Shown one piece after another: positions 34,997 through 44,444 of a stretch of DNA of 64,000 nucleotides; positions within the stretch are counted from its first letter, which is position 1, and each line of letters opens with the position of its first letter. A program made the position numbers and the translations under genes. The notes beneath the pieces were generated by a model. That model did no database searches. It was not told the DNA's origin and saw nothing but the letters and a program-made list of their open reading frames with translations. This DNA comes from Vibrio aquaticus (lineage in GTDB: Bacteria > Pseudomonadota > Gammaproteobacteria > Enterobacterales > Vibrionaceae), in the NCBI RefSeq assembly GCF_003970385.1, contig NZ_RXZH01000001.1, forward strand, positions 997,300 through 1,061,299, written 5' to 3'.

Positions 34997-35715
34997 TGTT
35001 GGCCTCCCGTTACAGATTCAGTCAGGTAGCCAGACAACATGCCTGCGACACTGGCAATCATTAATCCTGATTCAATTCCTTGTGCATAACACAGTACTGA
35101 TACCACCATCGATACCACAACGGCGACCAAAACCGGTGACGATTTGATATTGGGAATGACAATTGCGATGAACGTTGCGGCAACAGCGAACTCCAAACCT
35201 AGCTCATTCAATGCCGGTATATAACTGCCTGCGACAATGCCAGCCAATGTGGCTAAGTTCCAACAGAGGTAAAAGCTCAGCCCTGCTCCTAATGCATACC
35301 ACCGATTGAACTGCTTCTCAGATTGTTGCCCGCAAATCGCAAACAGCTCATCGGTGAGTAAAAAACCAAGGGTAAGCCGCCACTTTAAGGGCAGAGGTGC
35401 GATTTTATCCCGCATTGATACGCTATATAACAGGTGTCGTGACGTAATGAAAAAAACAGCGAGTAACATCGTGGCTAATGTTGCACCGGCTTTGAACATT
35501 CCGGTGGCGACTAATTGCGCTGAACCAGCAAACAAAATGGCGGAGAGTGCTTGGCTTTCGACGACGGTTAGCCCGGATTCTATGGCAAACGAACCGGCCA
35601 ATAAGCCCCAAGGGATCACGGCAACGCTCAGCGGTATCATCGCTACGGTTCCTTGCCAAAATAGGTGAGTGCGGCTTTGCTCGCCATCGTGGTGTATCGT
35701 CATGGTGTCCATCAT
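34993..35715 (-). CDS. azlC: Branched-chain amino acid exporter subunit AzlC
   Basis: 240-residue AzlC (YgaZ-like) protein with about six TM segments. The motif P-W-G-L-L-A-G-S-F-A near residue 40, F-A-G-S-A-Q-L near 68 and S-R-H-L-L-Y-S-V-S-M near 103 are characteristic. It is co-transcribed with azlD and lies 73 bp downstream of an AraC-family regulator on the same strand, which probably controls it. Confidence 0.9.
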   Translation of the reverse strand: MMDTMTIHHDGEQSRTHLFWQGTVAMIPLSVAVIPWGLLAGSFAIESGLTVVESQALSAILFAGSAQLVATGMFKAGATLATMLLAVFFITSRHLLYSVSMRDKIAPLPLKWRLTLGFLLTDELFAICGQQSEKQFNRWYALGAGLSFYLCWNLATLAGIVAGSYIPALNELGLEFAVAATFIAIVIPNIKSSPVLVAVVVSMVVSVLCYAQGIESGLMIASVAGMLSGYLTESVTGGQQ

Positions 35716-35788
35716 TTGTCTCTTTGGTTGACTGCTATCACTTTATTAAGTCATGTCAGCCAGCCTATTAGCTTGTATATTCTTGCGC

Positions 35789-36610
35789 TTATTTACCGAG
35801 AAATTGCCTTGGGGTTACCCCCATAGTGCGCTTGAAGTGGCGGTGAAAATGGCTTTGGTCATGGAACCCTGTCTCTTGAGCAACGTCAGAAATCTTCATA
35901 CCTTTCCTGAGTAGTTGCTTAGCGACTCGAAGTCTTGCTTGAATCTGGTAGGCATGGGGAGGAAGACCGAACGTTTTTTGAAAGCTTCTCGTCAGGTAGT
36001 AAGGACTAAGGCCAGCAAGCTTCGATAGATCCTCAAGGCTGACTTCTGCCTGTGGGAAATCATCCAAAAACTCTTTGACCAATAGCAACTGCCTCTGGCC
36101 TTTGGTTTTCGGTTCCCAATCGAACTTCGTCTTGCTATGGCGAGCGACCAATTTAACAAGAGTGCCGTAGATGAGGGTTTCGCGAAGCAGCTTATTGTCG
36201 GATTGAGCAAGGGTATCGAACACCAATCTAAGTTGCTGAGCGAGCTCAGGATCGTAGACCACAGGTTCTGGAAAGTAGGGGATCGAAAAGCGAGAAGTTA
36301 ACCCCTCTGATAAACGCTCAAACTGCTCAGGAACTGGGTACATCGCTTTGTATGCCCAGCCCCCTTCGGTCGCGGTTTGGCCGTTATGAACTTCGTCGGC
36401 ATTGACTAGGATAATGCTATCTTGCGGAGCAATATGGTTACCACCAGTTCGATAGAAGCGTTGTGCTCCCTTTTCGATTACCCCAATTGTATAGCCTTCG
36501 TGACTGTGACGAGAAAAGTTCTGATTGGTGTATTTGGCATCGAGCAGCTCTAGTCCACCCAGCTCACTGGCCAGCTGAAAATACGCCGATTCTTTGTCAC
36601 GGGTTGCCAT
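35789..36610 (-). CDS. AraC-family regulator, likely of azlCD
   Basis: About 273 residues. The N-terminal cupin has F-S-R-H-S-H-E-G-Y-T-I-G and Y-R-T-G-G-N. The C-terminal helix-turn-helix pair has L-A-G-L-S-P-Y-Y-L-T-R-S-F-Q-K and T-G-F-H-D-Q-S-H-F-H-R-H-F-K, as in many regulators of amino acid exporters. The frame extends to 36628, but AGGA is 6 nt before the ATG at 36610. It lies directly upstream of azlC on the same strand. Confidence 0.87.
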   Translation of the reverse strand: MATRDKESAYFQLASELGGLELLDAKYTNQNFSRHSHEGYTIGVIEKGAQRFYRTGGNHIAPQDSIILVNADEVHNGQTATEGGWAYKAMYPVPEQFERLSEGLTSRFSIPYFPEPVVYDPELAQQLRLVFDTLAQSDNKLLRETLIYGTLVKLVARHSKTKFDWEPKTKGQRQLLLVKEFLDDFPQAEVSLEDLSKLAGLSPYYLTRSFQKTFGLPPHAYQIQARLRVAKQLLRKGMKISDVAQETGFHDQSHFHRHFKRTMGVTPRQFLGK

Positions 36611-36823
36611 GTGCGTTCCTTGCTCCATGAAGTGGATTAGCCAGTCTAGCTTATCGCTCCAAAGATTTTTTGTACAAAATTGCGCTTTTTATTTACGATA
36701 TTTAGGATTATGCGACCTGTCTACTATGCTGATGTTTTAACTATTTGTTTGGTTAATATCGTGGATTTTGTTTCTTTGTTGGATTAAAATTCTGCGCCTT
36801 CCTGTTCTTATAAAATTTACATC

Positions 36824-37456
36824 ATGATTGATATTTCTGTGCTGCCGGTTTATTTAACCGCTGTAGTTGCACTGCTATTGCTGCCAGGTCCTGACATGCT
36901 ACTTATTGCGAGTTCGAGCATGAGCTATGGGCGTAAAGTCGGTATTTTTGCCAGTTTAGGTAATGCCACGTCTGGGATTATCTTAACCTTGTTGGCTGCG
37001 CTAGGTGTGTCAGCGCTAATTGCCATGAGCCCAATTGCTTTAAAAGCACTGCATTTACTTGGCGGTGCTTACCTACTAAAAATGGGTTGGGATTGTTTAC
37101 GAGCAAGTGCAGCAGATGCACCAGAGCTGGGTGGCGAGCGTAAAATGGCAACCACTTTTTACCAGCGTGCATTAGTTAGTAACCTACTTAACCCTAAAGC
37201 CCTGGTATTTTTCGTGATGTTTTTGCCTCAGTTTGTTTCAAGCAGCATTACGGCAACATCGGGCGAGCAGATGCTTGCTCTGGGTTTGTTACTCAATGTG
37301 TTGGGCCTACTGTTTAACCTAGTGCTTGTGGCCTTGGTTGGCACATTAGGTAAGCCTCTGTTAGAGAATGCAAAATTTAGAACCTACCAACATAAGTTCA
37401 TGGGGCTAATATTTGTTCTGTTAGCGATTTGGATGTTAAGCTCTTTTGCGAGCTAG
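36824..37456 (+). CDS. LysE/RhtB-family amino acid exporter
   Basis: 210-residue membrane protein with about six hydrophobic segments. The N-terminal L-L-P-G-P-D-M-L-L-I and N-P-K-A-L-V-F-F near residue 122 are the defining family motifs. It is divergent from the AraC gene, with about 210 bp between them, so the AraC protein might also act here. The substrate is probably a neutral amino acid or homoserine-like compound, not determinable by eye. Confidence 0.88.
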   Translation: MIDISVLPVYLTAVVALLLLPGPDMLLIASSSMSYGRKVGIFASLGNATSGIILTLLAALGVSALIAMSPIALKALHLLGGAYLLKMGWDCLRASAADAPELGGERKMATTFYQRALVSNLLNPKALVFFVMFLPQFVSSSITATSGEQMLALGLLLNVLGLLFNLVLVALVGTLGKPLLENAKFRTYQHKFMGLIFVLLAIWMLSSFAS

Positions 37457-37468
37457 TCGAACGAATTG

Positions 37469-37494
37469 AAGCCAGCTAAATGCTGGCTTTTTTG
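37469..37494 (+). terminator. Intrinsic terminator after LysE-family gene
   Basis: An 8-bp stem (AAGCCAGC with GCTGGCTT), a 5-nt loop and a TTTT tail. Confidence 0.88.
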
Positions 37495-37518
37495 TATTTG
37501 TAGCAAAGGGAAGTGAAG

Positions 37519-37938
37519 ATGAATGTACAGTTTGTTTTAAATCCACCAAAGAATATTAAAGATGTTATTTATCAGGGATTAAAGTCTTTCAACTTGAAGA
37601 ATCTTCCTGATGAAGAGTGCCACTCATTGGCCTGTTATGCTGAAGATGAGAACGGTGACTTTGTCGGTGGTCTAACGGGTGAGTTGTTTACGACCAGTTT
37701 GTTTGTTGAGTTTTTATGGTTAGATGAAAGCAAGCGAAAGTCGGGCACAGGATCGCTGCTGATGTCGAAGCTTGAACAAGAAGCTTTAAAACGAGGCGTT
37801 ACTGCTCTTTATCTGGACACCTACACATTTCAGGCTGAAGGCTTTTACTTGAAGTTAGGGTTCAAAGAAGTGGGTCGTTATACCGACTTTCCAAGCAAAG
37901 GTATCGATAAAATCTTCTTACAAAAGAGTCTAGTGTAA
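37519..37938 (+). CDS. GNAT-family acetyltransferase
   Basis: 139 residues with the acetyl-CoA motif region (L-W-L-D-E-S-K-R-K-S-G-T-G-S-L-L) near residue 70, E-A-L-K-R-G-V-T-A-L-Y-L-D-T and F-Y-L-K-L-G-F-K-E-V-G-R-Y near the C-terminus. A GTG at 37513 is in frame, but AAGGG upstream suits the ATG at 37519 better. The substrate is unknown and it is monocistronic. Confidence 0.85.
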   Translation: MNVQFVLNPPKNIKDVIYQGLKSFNLKNLPDEECHSLACYAEDENGDFVGGLTGELFTTSLFVEFLWLDESKRKSGTGSLLMSKLEQEALKRGVTALYLDTYTFQAEGFYLKLGFKEVGRYTDFPSKGIDKIFLQKSLV

Positions 37939-38019
37939 GGAAAATCTTGCATTACACTAACAAACACTTGTTATTGTTTGTCATACTTCGAGCTTCTTTT
38001 TTACAGGAACCTGACTATC

Positions 38020-38385
38020 TTGCGTAGACATTTGACGTTAGCTCAATCGGCAAAAATTACCTTAATCCTTATTGGATGGGTGATGGCTGTTTGTCTTGCG
38101 CAAAATTCGGGTTTCCATTCTGTTTGTCAGTTCCAATACGCTTCGGTTGATGAGAGTGTTCAGGTTTCGCAACCGGCTTCCGACATTTCCGAAAAGTGCG
38201 ATTTGACAGAGAAGCTTCTCAGCAGCGCGAAAGTGAACTTAGAGAACATCGTTATTTTTACGTTTGTTCTTGCGTTGGTGATTGTCGCTTGGCTGCTTGT
38301 TACTGCAAGTGTCACCCCTACCTTTACCGAACCGATACCCTCCAAATATCGGCGCCACTTAACGTTTTGTGTGTTCAGAGAATAA
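38020..38385 (+). CDS. Small membrane protein upstream of scsB
   Basis: About 121 residues starting M-R-R-H-L-T-L from a TTG at 38020. An upstream AGGA is roughly 12 nt away, and the frame extends to a TTG at 37978. There are two hydrophobic segments (about 8-26 and 76-98), with cysteines in V-C-L-A-Q, S-V-C-Q-F and E-K-C-D between them, which should be periplasmic. By position it is comparable with ScsA or DUF2946-type proteins linked to copper tolerance, but I see no decisive motif. It is probably co-transcribed with scsB, about 80 nt downstream. Confidence 0.6.
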   Translation: MRRHLTLAQSAKITLILIGWVMAVCLAQNSGFHSVCQFQYASVDESVQVSQPASDISEKCDLTEKLLSSAKVNLENIVIFTFVLALVIVAWLLVTASVTPTFTEPIPSKYRRHLTFCVFRE

Positions 38386-38462
38386 ACGACCGCTTCTAAC
38401 GCTTTGTTAGCGCTTTGTCGCACCTAATATTTTCTTTACTCTTCCGATATGATCCGGGAGAG

Positions 38463-40589
38463 ATGACATTGGACACACGAATGAACAATCAATGTGCTTT
38501 TTTATGGCGTACGTTTGCAAGCTTTTTGCTGCTTAGCGGTGCGTTATTGTTTTCGCTAGTAGCGAATGCTCAAACTGATACTGGGTGGTTAACCAACCCA
38601 AATCACCCACCGGTCAAAACCCGTTTTGTCTTAACGGGGCAAATCAACCCTATGGATAACACCGTAGAAGGTTATTTGGATGTCGCTTTATCTGGTGACT
38701 GGAAAACTTATTGGCGTACGCCTGGAGAAGGCGGTATTGCACCGTCAATAAACTGGGGAGAATCCAGTAACCTTGAGAAGGTGGATTGGCATTGGCCGCA
38801 CCCAGAACATTACAGTCTGCTAGGCATTAAAACGCTTGGATACAAAGGCGATGTAGTGATCCCGATGACACTGCATGTGAAAGACTTCACCCAACCTGTG
38901 GTCGTGGATGCGAAGCTAACGCTTTCTTCTTGTACCACGATATGTGTGCTGACTGACTACCCGATTTCATTGTCATTTACCCCCAATGAGCTGACGGTTT
39001 CAGAGCAAGCGATGTATATCCACGCTCAGGCGATCAGTGCGGTGCCTAAGCCTTCCCCGCTGATTACGAAACAAGAAGCGACATGGGATAAAGCATCCAA
39101 TCGACTTGAAGTCGTGCTGACTAAAACACAAGGTTGGACTCAGCCCGATATCATCATTGATAGCAGCAACGAATCGATCAATGACTACAACTACACACTC
39201 AATTCACTGAATATTGAGGGTGAAACAGTCACTGCCGTCTTTGATATCTCGACTTGGTTAGGAGACATCGATTTAAGTGGTCAAACTCTCAACATAACCA
39301 TCCAAGATAATGACTTTTTAGCAGAGCAATCGGCGGCGGTTTCACAAGGGGCGATTACGAAAAAAATGCCCGATGTTGGCCTAACTGAAATGATCGGTTT
39401 TGCGCTACTTGGTGGTTTGATTCTTAACATCATGCCGTGTGTGTTGCCAGTGCTCGGCATGAAGCTGAGCAGCGTGATCAGCGCACAAGGGCTGAGTCGT
39501 AGAAAGATTCGCCTTCAATTTCTTGCTTCATCTGCAGGTATTTTGACTTCGTTCTGGCTACTGGCCGCGTTCTTATTGATATTGAAGCTTAGCGGCAGTG
39601 CCATTGGGTGGGGCATACAATTCCAAAGCCCTTGGTTTATTGGCTTGATGGTAGCGGTAACGGCCATCTTTGGTGCCAACATGCTGGGGCTGTTCGAGAT
39701 TCGACTGACTTCTAACACCAACACGTGGCTCGCATCCAAAGGTGATCACTCTTATGGCGGTCACTACTTACAGGGTATGTTTGCGACGCTATTAGCAACG
39801 CCTTGTTCTGCTCCATTTTTGGGGACAGCCGTTGCCTTTGCATTGGCCACAAGCAGCCTAGAAATGTTCGTTATTTTCACCGCACTTGCTTTAGGTATGG
39901 CACTGCCATGGATCATTATAGCGCTGTTTCCTGCTTTGGCGTCCTACCTGCCAAAACCGGGCGCTTGGATGAACAAAGTGAAGCTTCTCTTCGGTGTAAT
40001 GATGACGTTGACCAGCGTGTGGTTGTTATCACTGCTGGCGAATCACCTGCCTATCTTTTGGGTTGGACTGATCGCAATAACTTTCGCTTTGATGGTGCTT
40101 GCTCGTATCAAAAAGGTTTATGGCGATAAAGCGCTGCTCGTCAGTGGCGGTCTTACGTTGTTCTCGGTGGCTGGGGGGTTGCTGATAGCGAGCTTAACCA
40201 GTCATCACTGGGCGACACCAATCAAGGACGATATCAATTGGCAGCCTCTTTCGAACGAAGCGATCATGGGCTCTGTAGCGCAAGGTAAGACCGTGTTTGT
40301 GAACGTGACGGCTGACTGGTGTGTCACTTGTAAAGCCAACAAGATCGGTGTGTTGTTGCAAGATCCTGTTTATTCCGCGCTGAAAAGTAACAAGATCGTC
40401 GCCATTGAAGGGGACTGGACACACCCTGATGGCGCAGTGACGGATTACTTGAGAGCCAATGGACGTTTTGGGGTGCCATTTAACATTGTGTATGGGCCCA
40501 ACGCTCCGCAGGGTATCCCACTGCCGGTTATTCTGACTTCTGACTATGTGATGGACGCAATTCGAGTCGCCAGTGGCGAGGGGCGCTAA
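38463..40589 (+). CDS. scsB: ScsB, DsbD-like thiol:disulfide transporter
   Basis: About 708 residues. A leader ends near residue 36 (V-A-N-A-Q). A periplasmic domain with a C-T-T-I-C pair follows. Next come about eight TM segments with the redox cysteines in M-P-C-V-L-P and T-P-C-S-A-P, and a C-terminal thioredoxin-like domain with W-C-V-T-C (Cys620, Cys623). It passes electrons from cytoplasmic thioredoxin to periplasmic partners, here ScsC and the TlpA-like protein. The start is uncertain: GGGAG is only 2 nt from the ATG at 38463, and an ATG at 38481 is also possible. The stop overlaps the next start by 1 nt. Confidence 0.88.
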   Translation: MTLDTRMNNQCAFLWRTFASFLLLSGALLFSLVANAQTDTGWLTNPNHPPVKTRFVLTGQINPMDNTVEGYLDVALSGDWKTYWRTPGEGGIAPSINWGESSNLEKVDWHWPHPEHYSLLGIKTLGYKGDVVIPMTLHVKDFTQPVVVDAKLTLSSCTTICVLTDYPISLSFTPNELTVSEQAMYIHAQAISAVPKPSPLITKQEATWDKASNRLEVVLTKTQGWTQPDIIIDSSNESINDYNYTLNSLNIEGETVTAVFDISTWLGDIDLSGQTLNITIQDNDFLAEQSAAVSQGAITKKMPDVGLTEMIGFALLGGLILNIMPCVLPVLGMKLSSVISAQGLSRRKIRLQFLASSAGILTSFWLLAAFLLILKLSGSAIGWGIQFQSPWFIGLMVAVTAIFGANMLGLFEIRLTSNTNTWLASKGDHSYGGHYLQGMFATLLATPCSAPFLGTAVAFALATSSLEMFVIFTALALGMALPWIIIALFPALASYLPKPGAWMNKVKLLFGVMMTLTSVWLLSLLANHLPIFWVGLIAITFALMVLARIKKVYGDKALLVSGGLTLFSVAGGLLIASLTSHHWATPIKDDINWQPLSNEAIMGSVAQGKTVFVNVTADWCVTCKANKIGVLLQDPVYSALKSNKIVAIEGDWTHPDGAVTDYLRANGRFGVPFNIVYGPNAPQGIPLPVILTSDYVMDAIRVASGEGR

Positions 40590-41089
40590 TGAAACGAAAG
40601 GTTTATCGTTGGATAAAAGAAATCAGTGGTTATCTATTGCTGGCGATAGTGTTGACGAGCGCAGTGGATTGGTATCGAAGCCAAGATGTGCCTCTAGAAT
40701 CAGCCCCAGCATTAGTCTCACAAGGGCCAACTGGCGAGAAAATTGACGTGATTGCTATGAGCTACGATACACCGGTTGTGGTCTACTTTTGGGCCACTTG
40801 GTGCGCGGCATGTAAGTTCGTGACGCCAACGGTTGATTGGGTGCGTCAATACTACCCAGTGGTTGCGGTATCAGGGGCCTCAGGTTCCAGTGAAAGAGTT
40901 AAAGCGTTTATGCAAGCACACGACTACCAATTCACCAATATCAATGATGAGCATTCCCAGCTGTTTAAGCAGTGGGGAATTTCAGTCACTCCAACGCTGT
41001 TTATTGTCAAAGATGGGCAAATCAAGTCTGTGACAACAGGAATAACAACACCTCCGGGTTTATTAGCCCGTCTTTGGTTAAATAATTAG
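40589..41089 (+). CDS. scsD: ScsD-like membrane-anchored thioredoxin
   Basis: 166 residues. One N-terminal TM anchor (13-27) is followed by a TlpA-type thioredoxin fold with the active site W-C-A-A-C (Cys72, Cys75) and the cis-proline in S-V-T-P-T-L-F. It overlaps the scsB stop (TAATG) and is followed 7 nt later by scsC. The order B-D-C differs from the B-C-D order of Salmonella. Confidence 0.86.
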   Translation: MKRKVYRWIKEISGYLLLAIVLTSAVDWYRSQDVPLESAPALVSQGPTGEKIDVIAMSYDTPVVVYFWATWCAACKFVTPTVDWVRQYYPVVAVSGASGSSERVKAFMQAHDYQFTNINDEHSQLFKQWGISVTPTLFIVKDGQIKSVTTGITTPPGLLARLWLNN

Positions 41090-41096
41090 GAAAGTA

Positions 41097-41798
41097 ATGA
41101 TGTTAAAAAAATTGACCGTAGCGTTAGTTATGGGGGCAGTGCTGTCAGCGCCCGCGTTTGCAATCACCCAAGAAGAGAAAATTAGCCAAATTGTCTCTAT
41201 GTTAGAAGAGAACCCTCAAGTGGTTGACGGTTTGCACGAGAGCTTGGGCCTCTACATTAAACAGCAACAACAATTTACTCAGTTGCTGGAGAGTAGTAAG
41301 CGTTACCTCAATGATGGCAACCATACTTATATGGGCGCAGAAAATGGTGAGCTGACGTTGATTAATGTGACAGATTACAGCTGCCCTTTCTGTAAGAAGC
41401 TCGACGGGGAACTAGAGAAATTGGTAGCAAACTACCCACAAATCAAAGTCGTCAATGTGTATGTACCGCTGAAAGAGGGCAGTGATTCAGTTAACTCTGC
41501 GGCATTTGCACTCAACGTTTGGAAAAACGACAGAGAAAAGTACCAAGAGGTGCATGATTTACTTGTCGCTAAACCGGGTACACATAATATGAGCTCGCTA
41601 ATGAAGATTGCGAAGAAAACGGGGACAAGCGCTTACCTCAATACCAATGACTCCGTGAGGTCTCAGCTTGAAAATAACTATGGGCTGTTCACTGGTCTAG
41701 GATTGAGAGGGACTCCCGCGCTTATTATTGGCGAACAAGTTATCCCTGGCTATGTCCCTTATGAGCAGCTAGAGCAAGTGATCGAAGAAGCACTATAA
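41097..41798 (+). CDS. scsC: ScsC-like periplasmic DsbA-family protein
   Basis: 233 residues. The signal peptide is residues 1-22 (S-A-P-A-F-A). An N-terminal helical stalk (about 25-70, rich in Gln and Glu) resembles the trimerisation region of some ScsC proteins. The DsbA-like domain has Y-S-C-P-F-C-K-K (Cys96, Cys99) and the cis-proline in R-G-T-P-A-L-I. It probably acts as a disulfide isomerase or copper-protective thiol protein kept reduced by ScsB. It is the last gene of the unit, before a terminator. Confidence 0.87.
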   Translation: MMLKKLTVALVMGAVLSAPAFAITQEEKISQIVSMLEENPQVVDGLHESLGLYIKQQQQFTQLLESSKRYLNDGNHTYMGAENGELTLINVTDYSCPFCKKLDGELEKLVANYPQIKVVNVYVPLKEGSDSVNSAAFALNVWKNDREKYQEVHDLLVAKPGTHNMSSLMKIAKKTGTSAYLNTNDSVRSQLENNYGLFTGLGLRGTPALIIGEQVIPGYVPYEQLEQVIEEAL

Positions 41799-41828
41799 CG
41801 TTTCATCTGTTCATCTAGTAAAACGAAT

Positions 41829-41857
41829 AAGCGCTGGGTTTCTGCCTGGCGCTTTTT
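41829..41857 (+). terminator. Intrinsic terminator after scsC
   Basis: AAGCGC pairs with GCGCTT, with partial pairing inside, followed by TTTTTATT. Confidence 0.8.
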
Positions 41858-41984
41858 TATTATCTGCAGAACGCCACTTTCTAAGTAGAATCGCTCAAGT
41901 TTTCTCCTCTTACTTGATGAATTCGCTTAATAGGGATATCGTTTCATTAATGGGATTTAACAAATCATCAACATGGAGTGTGGG

Positions 41985-43406
41985 GTGATCCGATTGATAT
42001 TGATAGTGCTTATCAGCTTATTGCCGGTCTCCAGTATGGCGTTGGAGCTATCGCCATTAAGTGCTAAGCCTTATTTGGGTGACTTTCCTGAGCTTAAAAA
42101 ACGTGGTGTCGTGCGGGTATTGGTTTCTGCTGATTTAGGCTTCTATTACATTGAAGGTGGCAAGCCCAAAGGGATCATCGCAGAAATGCTCTACCACTTT
42201 GAAAAGAGTATTAAGAGCAAACATCCGTATGTGAATATTCAGGTGATTCCTGTTCCAAGGGATGACCTCATTCACTCTCTAACTGTGGGTTATGGCGATC
42301 TTGCGGTTGCGAATCTCACCATCACTGAGCGTCGCAAGCAGCTGATCGACTTTAGCCAGCCGGTCATTCAAGATGCACAAGAATGGATAGTGACTCACAA
42401 ATCTAAGGCAGCGTTTTCTTCTATAGATGAATTGAGTGGCCAAGAAATTTGGGTGAGAGCGAGTTCAAGCTATTTTGAGAGCCTTCAGAAAATCAACAAA
42501 AGGCTAGATGAGAAAGACCTTCCGCCGATTCAAATCAACTTTATCGAAGAGACGCTTCAAGACTACGAATTAGTCGAAATGGTGAACAAGGGCTTCATCA
42601 ATGCCACTGTGCTCGATAGCCATAAAGCCAATATGTGGGCGAATGTAATGGATAACCTTCGCTTGCACGAAGAACTGCCCATCCGAGAAGGAAGCCAAAT
42701 TGCGTGGGCATTGCGCCATAACAGTCCTGAGCTGAAGAAAATCACCAACAACTACATACGAAAAGCTAAATCGGGCACCTTGCTTGGCAATGTTATCTAC
42801 AGCCGTTACCTTGATAATACACGTTGGCTAAGCCGAGCTTTGGACGAAAGCAGCTTAGAAAAGTTGGCCAAGCTATCTCATATCTTTGAGCAATATTCGC
42901 AAGAGTACGGGTTTGACCCTTTGATGGTATCGGCGCAGGGTTTTCAAGAGTCTGGGCTTGATCAGTCTAAAGTCTCGCATAAAGGCGCGGTTGGCGTGAT
43001 GCAAGTATTACCGACCACGGCCAAAGATAAAAACGTCAACATCAAGAACATTCACAAGGTCGATAATAACATTCATGCAGGAGTAAAGTATCTCAGCTTT
43101 ATCCATAAACGCTATTTTGAAAGTGATGACATTACCTTTGATGACCAGATTTATTTTAGTCTAGCGGCTTACAATGCCGGGCCTGCTAAGATTCGTAAAA
43201 TGAGAAATTTAGCCGCCAAGTATGGCTATGACCCAAATAAGTGGTTTAAGAATGTGGAAATTGTCGCAAGAAAGCATATTAGTAGAGAGCCGGTTCAATA
43301 TGTCGCCAATATTAACCGTTATTACGTTATTTATAAGCAACTGTCGGTAATTAATCTATCGGGTTCTGATACGGCTAAACTTCACGAATTACAATTGATT
43401 GATTAA
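41985..43406 (+). CDS. MltF-like membrane-bound lytic transglycosylase
   Basis: About 473 residues. A hydrophobic leader (1-19) is followed by a family-3 solute-binding-like domain (about 35-270, G-V-V-R-V-L-V, D-L-A-V-A-N-L-T-I-T-x-x-R) and a C-terminal SLT domain. The SLT domain has the catalytic Glu in F-Q-E-S-G-L-D-Q, G-A-V-G-V-M-Q-V-L-P and A-A-Y-N-A-G-P-A-K. It cleaves peptidoglycan to 1,6-anhydromuropeptides. An ATG at 41973 is in frame, but its own GGAG at 41975-41978 is better placed for the GTG at 41985. It is shorter and more diverged than E. coli MltF. Confidence 0.86.
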   Translation: MIRLILIVLISLLPVSSMALELSPLSAKPYLGDFPELKKRGVVRVLVSADLGFYYIEGGKPKGIIAEMLYHFEKSIKSKHPYVNIQVIPVPRDDLIHSLTVGYGDLAVANLTITERRKQLIDFSQPVIQDAQEWIVTHKSKAAFSSIDELSGQEIWVRASSSYFESLQKINKRLDEKDLPPIQINFIEETLQDYELVEMVNKGFINATVLDSHKANMWANVMDNLRLHEELPIREGSQIAWALRHNSPELKKITNNYIRKAKSGTLLGNVIYSRYLDNTRWLSRALDESSLEKLAKLSHIFEQYSQEYGFDPLMVSAQGFQESGLDQSKVSHKGAVGVMQVLPTTAKDKNVNIKNIHKVDNNIHAGVKYLSFIHKRYFESDDITFDDQIYFSLAAYNAGPAKIRKMRNLAAKYGYDPNKWFKNVEIVARKHISREPVQYVANINRYYVIYKQLSVINLSGSDTAKLHELQLID

Positions 43407-43421
43407 TGCTAGTTTGAAAAT

Positions 43422-43452
43422 AAAAATCCCCACAACGATGTGGGGATTTTTT
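43422..43452. terminator. Bidirectional terminator between MltF-like gene and aqpZ
   Basis: AAAAATCCCCACA pairs perfectly with TGTGGGGATTTTT across an ACGA loop, and T-tracts occur on both strands. Confidence 0.92.
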
Positions 43453-43492
43453 GTTTCTATATGTTTTTTTGGGGCTCAGTCTCTCAGAGATA

Positions 43493-44188
43493 TTAGCTCT
43501 CTTTTTCTCCAGCCATTGCTTTGTAAACTAATGCACCAAGAATTGCACCGACAATAGGCGCAACCCAGAACAGCCAAAGCTGCGATGTTGCCCAGTCACC
43601 GACGTAAAGTGCCACGCCAGTGCTACGAGCAGGGTTCACAGACGTGTTTGTCACAGGAATGCTGATAAGGTGGATAAGAGTCAGACCTAAACCAATCGCG
43701 ATAGGTGCGAAACCTTGTGGTGCTCGGCTGTCGGTTGCACCTAGAATGATTACTAAGAACGCCATTGTCATAACCACTTCAGTAATTAGGGCCGCAGTGA
43801 TGGAATAGTTACCTGGTGAGTGTTCACCGTAGCCGTTTGATGCGAAACCTGAGGAAACCAGATCGAAGCCTGGTTGGCCACTCGCGATAAGATAAAGAAC
43901 ACCGCCAGCAATGATGCCACCAATCACTTGAGCAATAATGTATGGCGCAAGTTCTTTCGCTTCAAAGCGGCCGCCAGCCCAAAGACCGATACTCACTGCT
44001 GGATTTAAATGACAACCTGAAATATGGCCAATAGCGTAAGCCATAGTTAAAACCGTTAAACCAAACGCTAACGAGACACCCAGTAGGCCAATGCCAACGT
44101 CTGGGAATGCTGCCGCTAGAACGGCACTACCACAGCCACCTAATACCAACCAAAATGTGCCGAAACACTCAGCAATATACTTATTCAT
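43493..44188 (-). CDS. aqpZ: Aquaporin Z
   Basis: 231-residue MIP-family water channel with six TM segments and the two pore loops H-L-N-P-A-V-S (near 61) and S-V-N-P-A-R-S (near 184). The His before the first NPA region and the Arg after the second NPA fit a water-selective filter rather than a glycerol facilitator. It is monocistronic. Confidence 0.94.
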   Translation of the reverse strand: MNKYIAECFGTFWLVLGGCGSAVLAAAFPDVGIGLLGVSLAFGLTVLTMAYAIGHISGCHLNPAVSIGLWAGGRFEAKELAPYIIAQVIGGIIAGGVLYLIASGQPGFDLVSSGFASNGYGEHSPGNYSITAALITEVVMTMAFLVIILGATDSRAPQGFAPIAIGLGLTLIHLISIPVTNTSVNPARSTGVALYVGDWATSQLWLFWVAPIVGAILGALVYKAMAGEKES

Positions 44189-44389
44189 AAATGATCCTTA
44201 ATTCCTACTTTATTTAAGCCGTCATTGACGTCATCAGTTCTAAAATAATGGTGCGGCATTAAAGACCAGTCAAATAACCTCCGTGTTGGTTTACGGTGAA
44301 TTTTATGTCAAGTCTCACTTATTAGGCATCTTTTCGAAATGTACATAAAAATAGTTGTATGACTTTTCTGAAAAGTGGAATTTAAAATG

Positions 44390-44418
44390 AATAAAGCCTC
44401 AAGTAATGAGGCTTTATT
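44390..44418. terminator. Intrinsic terminator after the phosphohexomutase gene
   Basis: A 12-bp perfect stem (AATAAAGCCTCA with TGAGGCTTTATT) and a 5-nt loop. It lies just beyond the mutase stop on the minus strand. Confidence 0.75.
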
Positions 44419-44444
44419 ATTAAAGAAAGGTGACAGTTTAAAGA

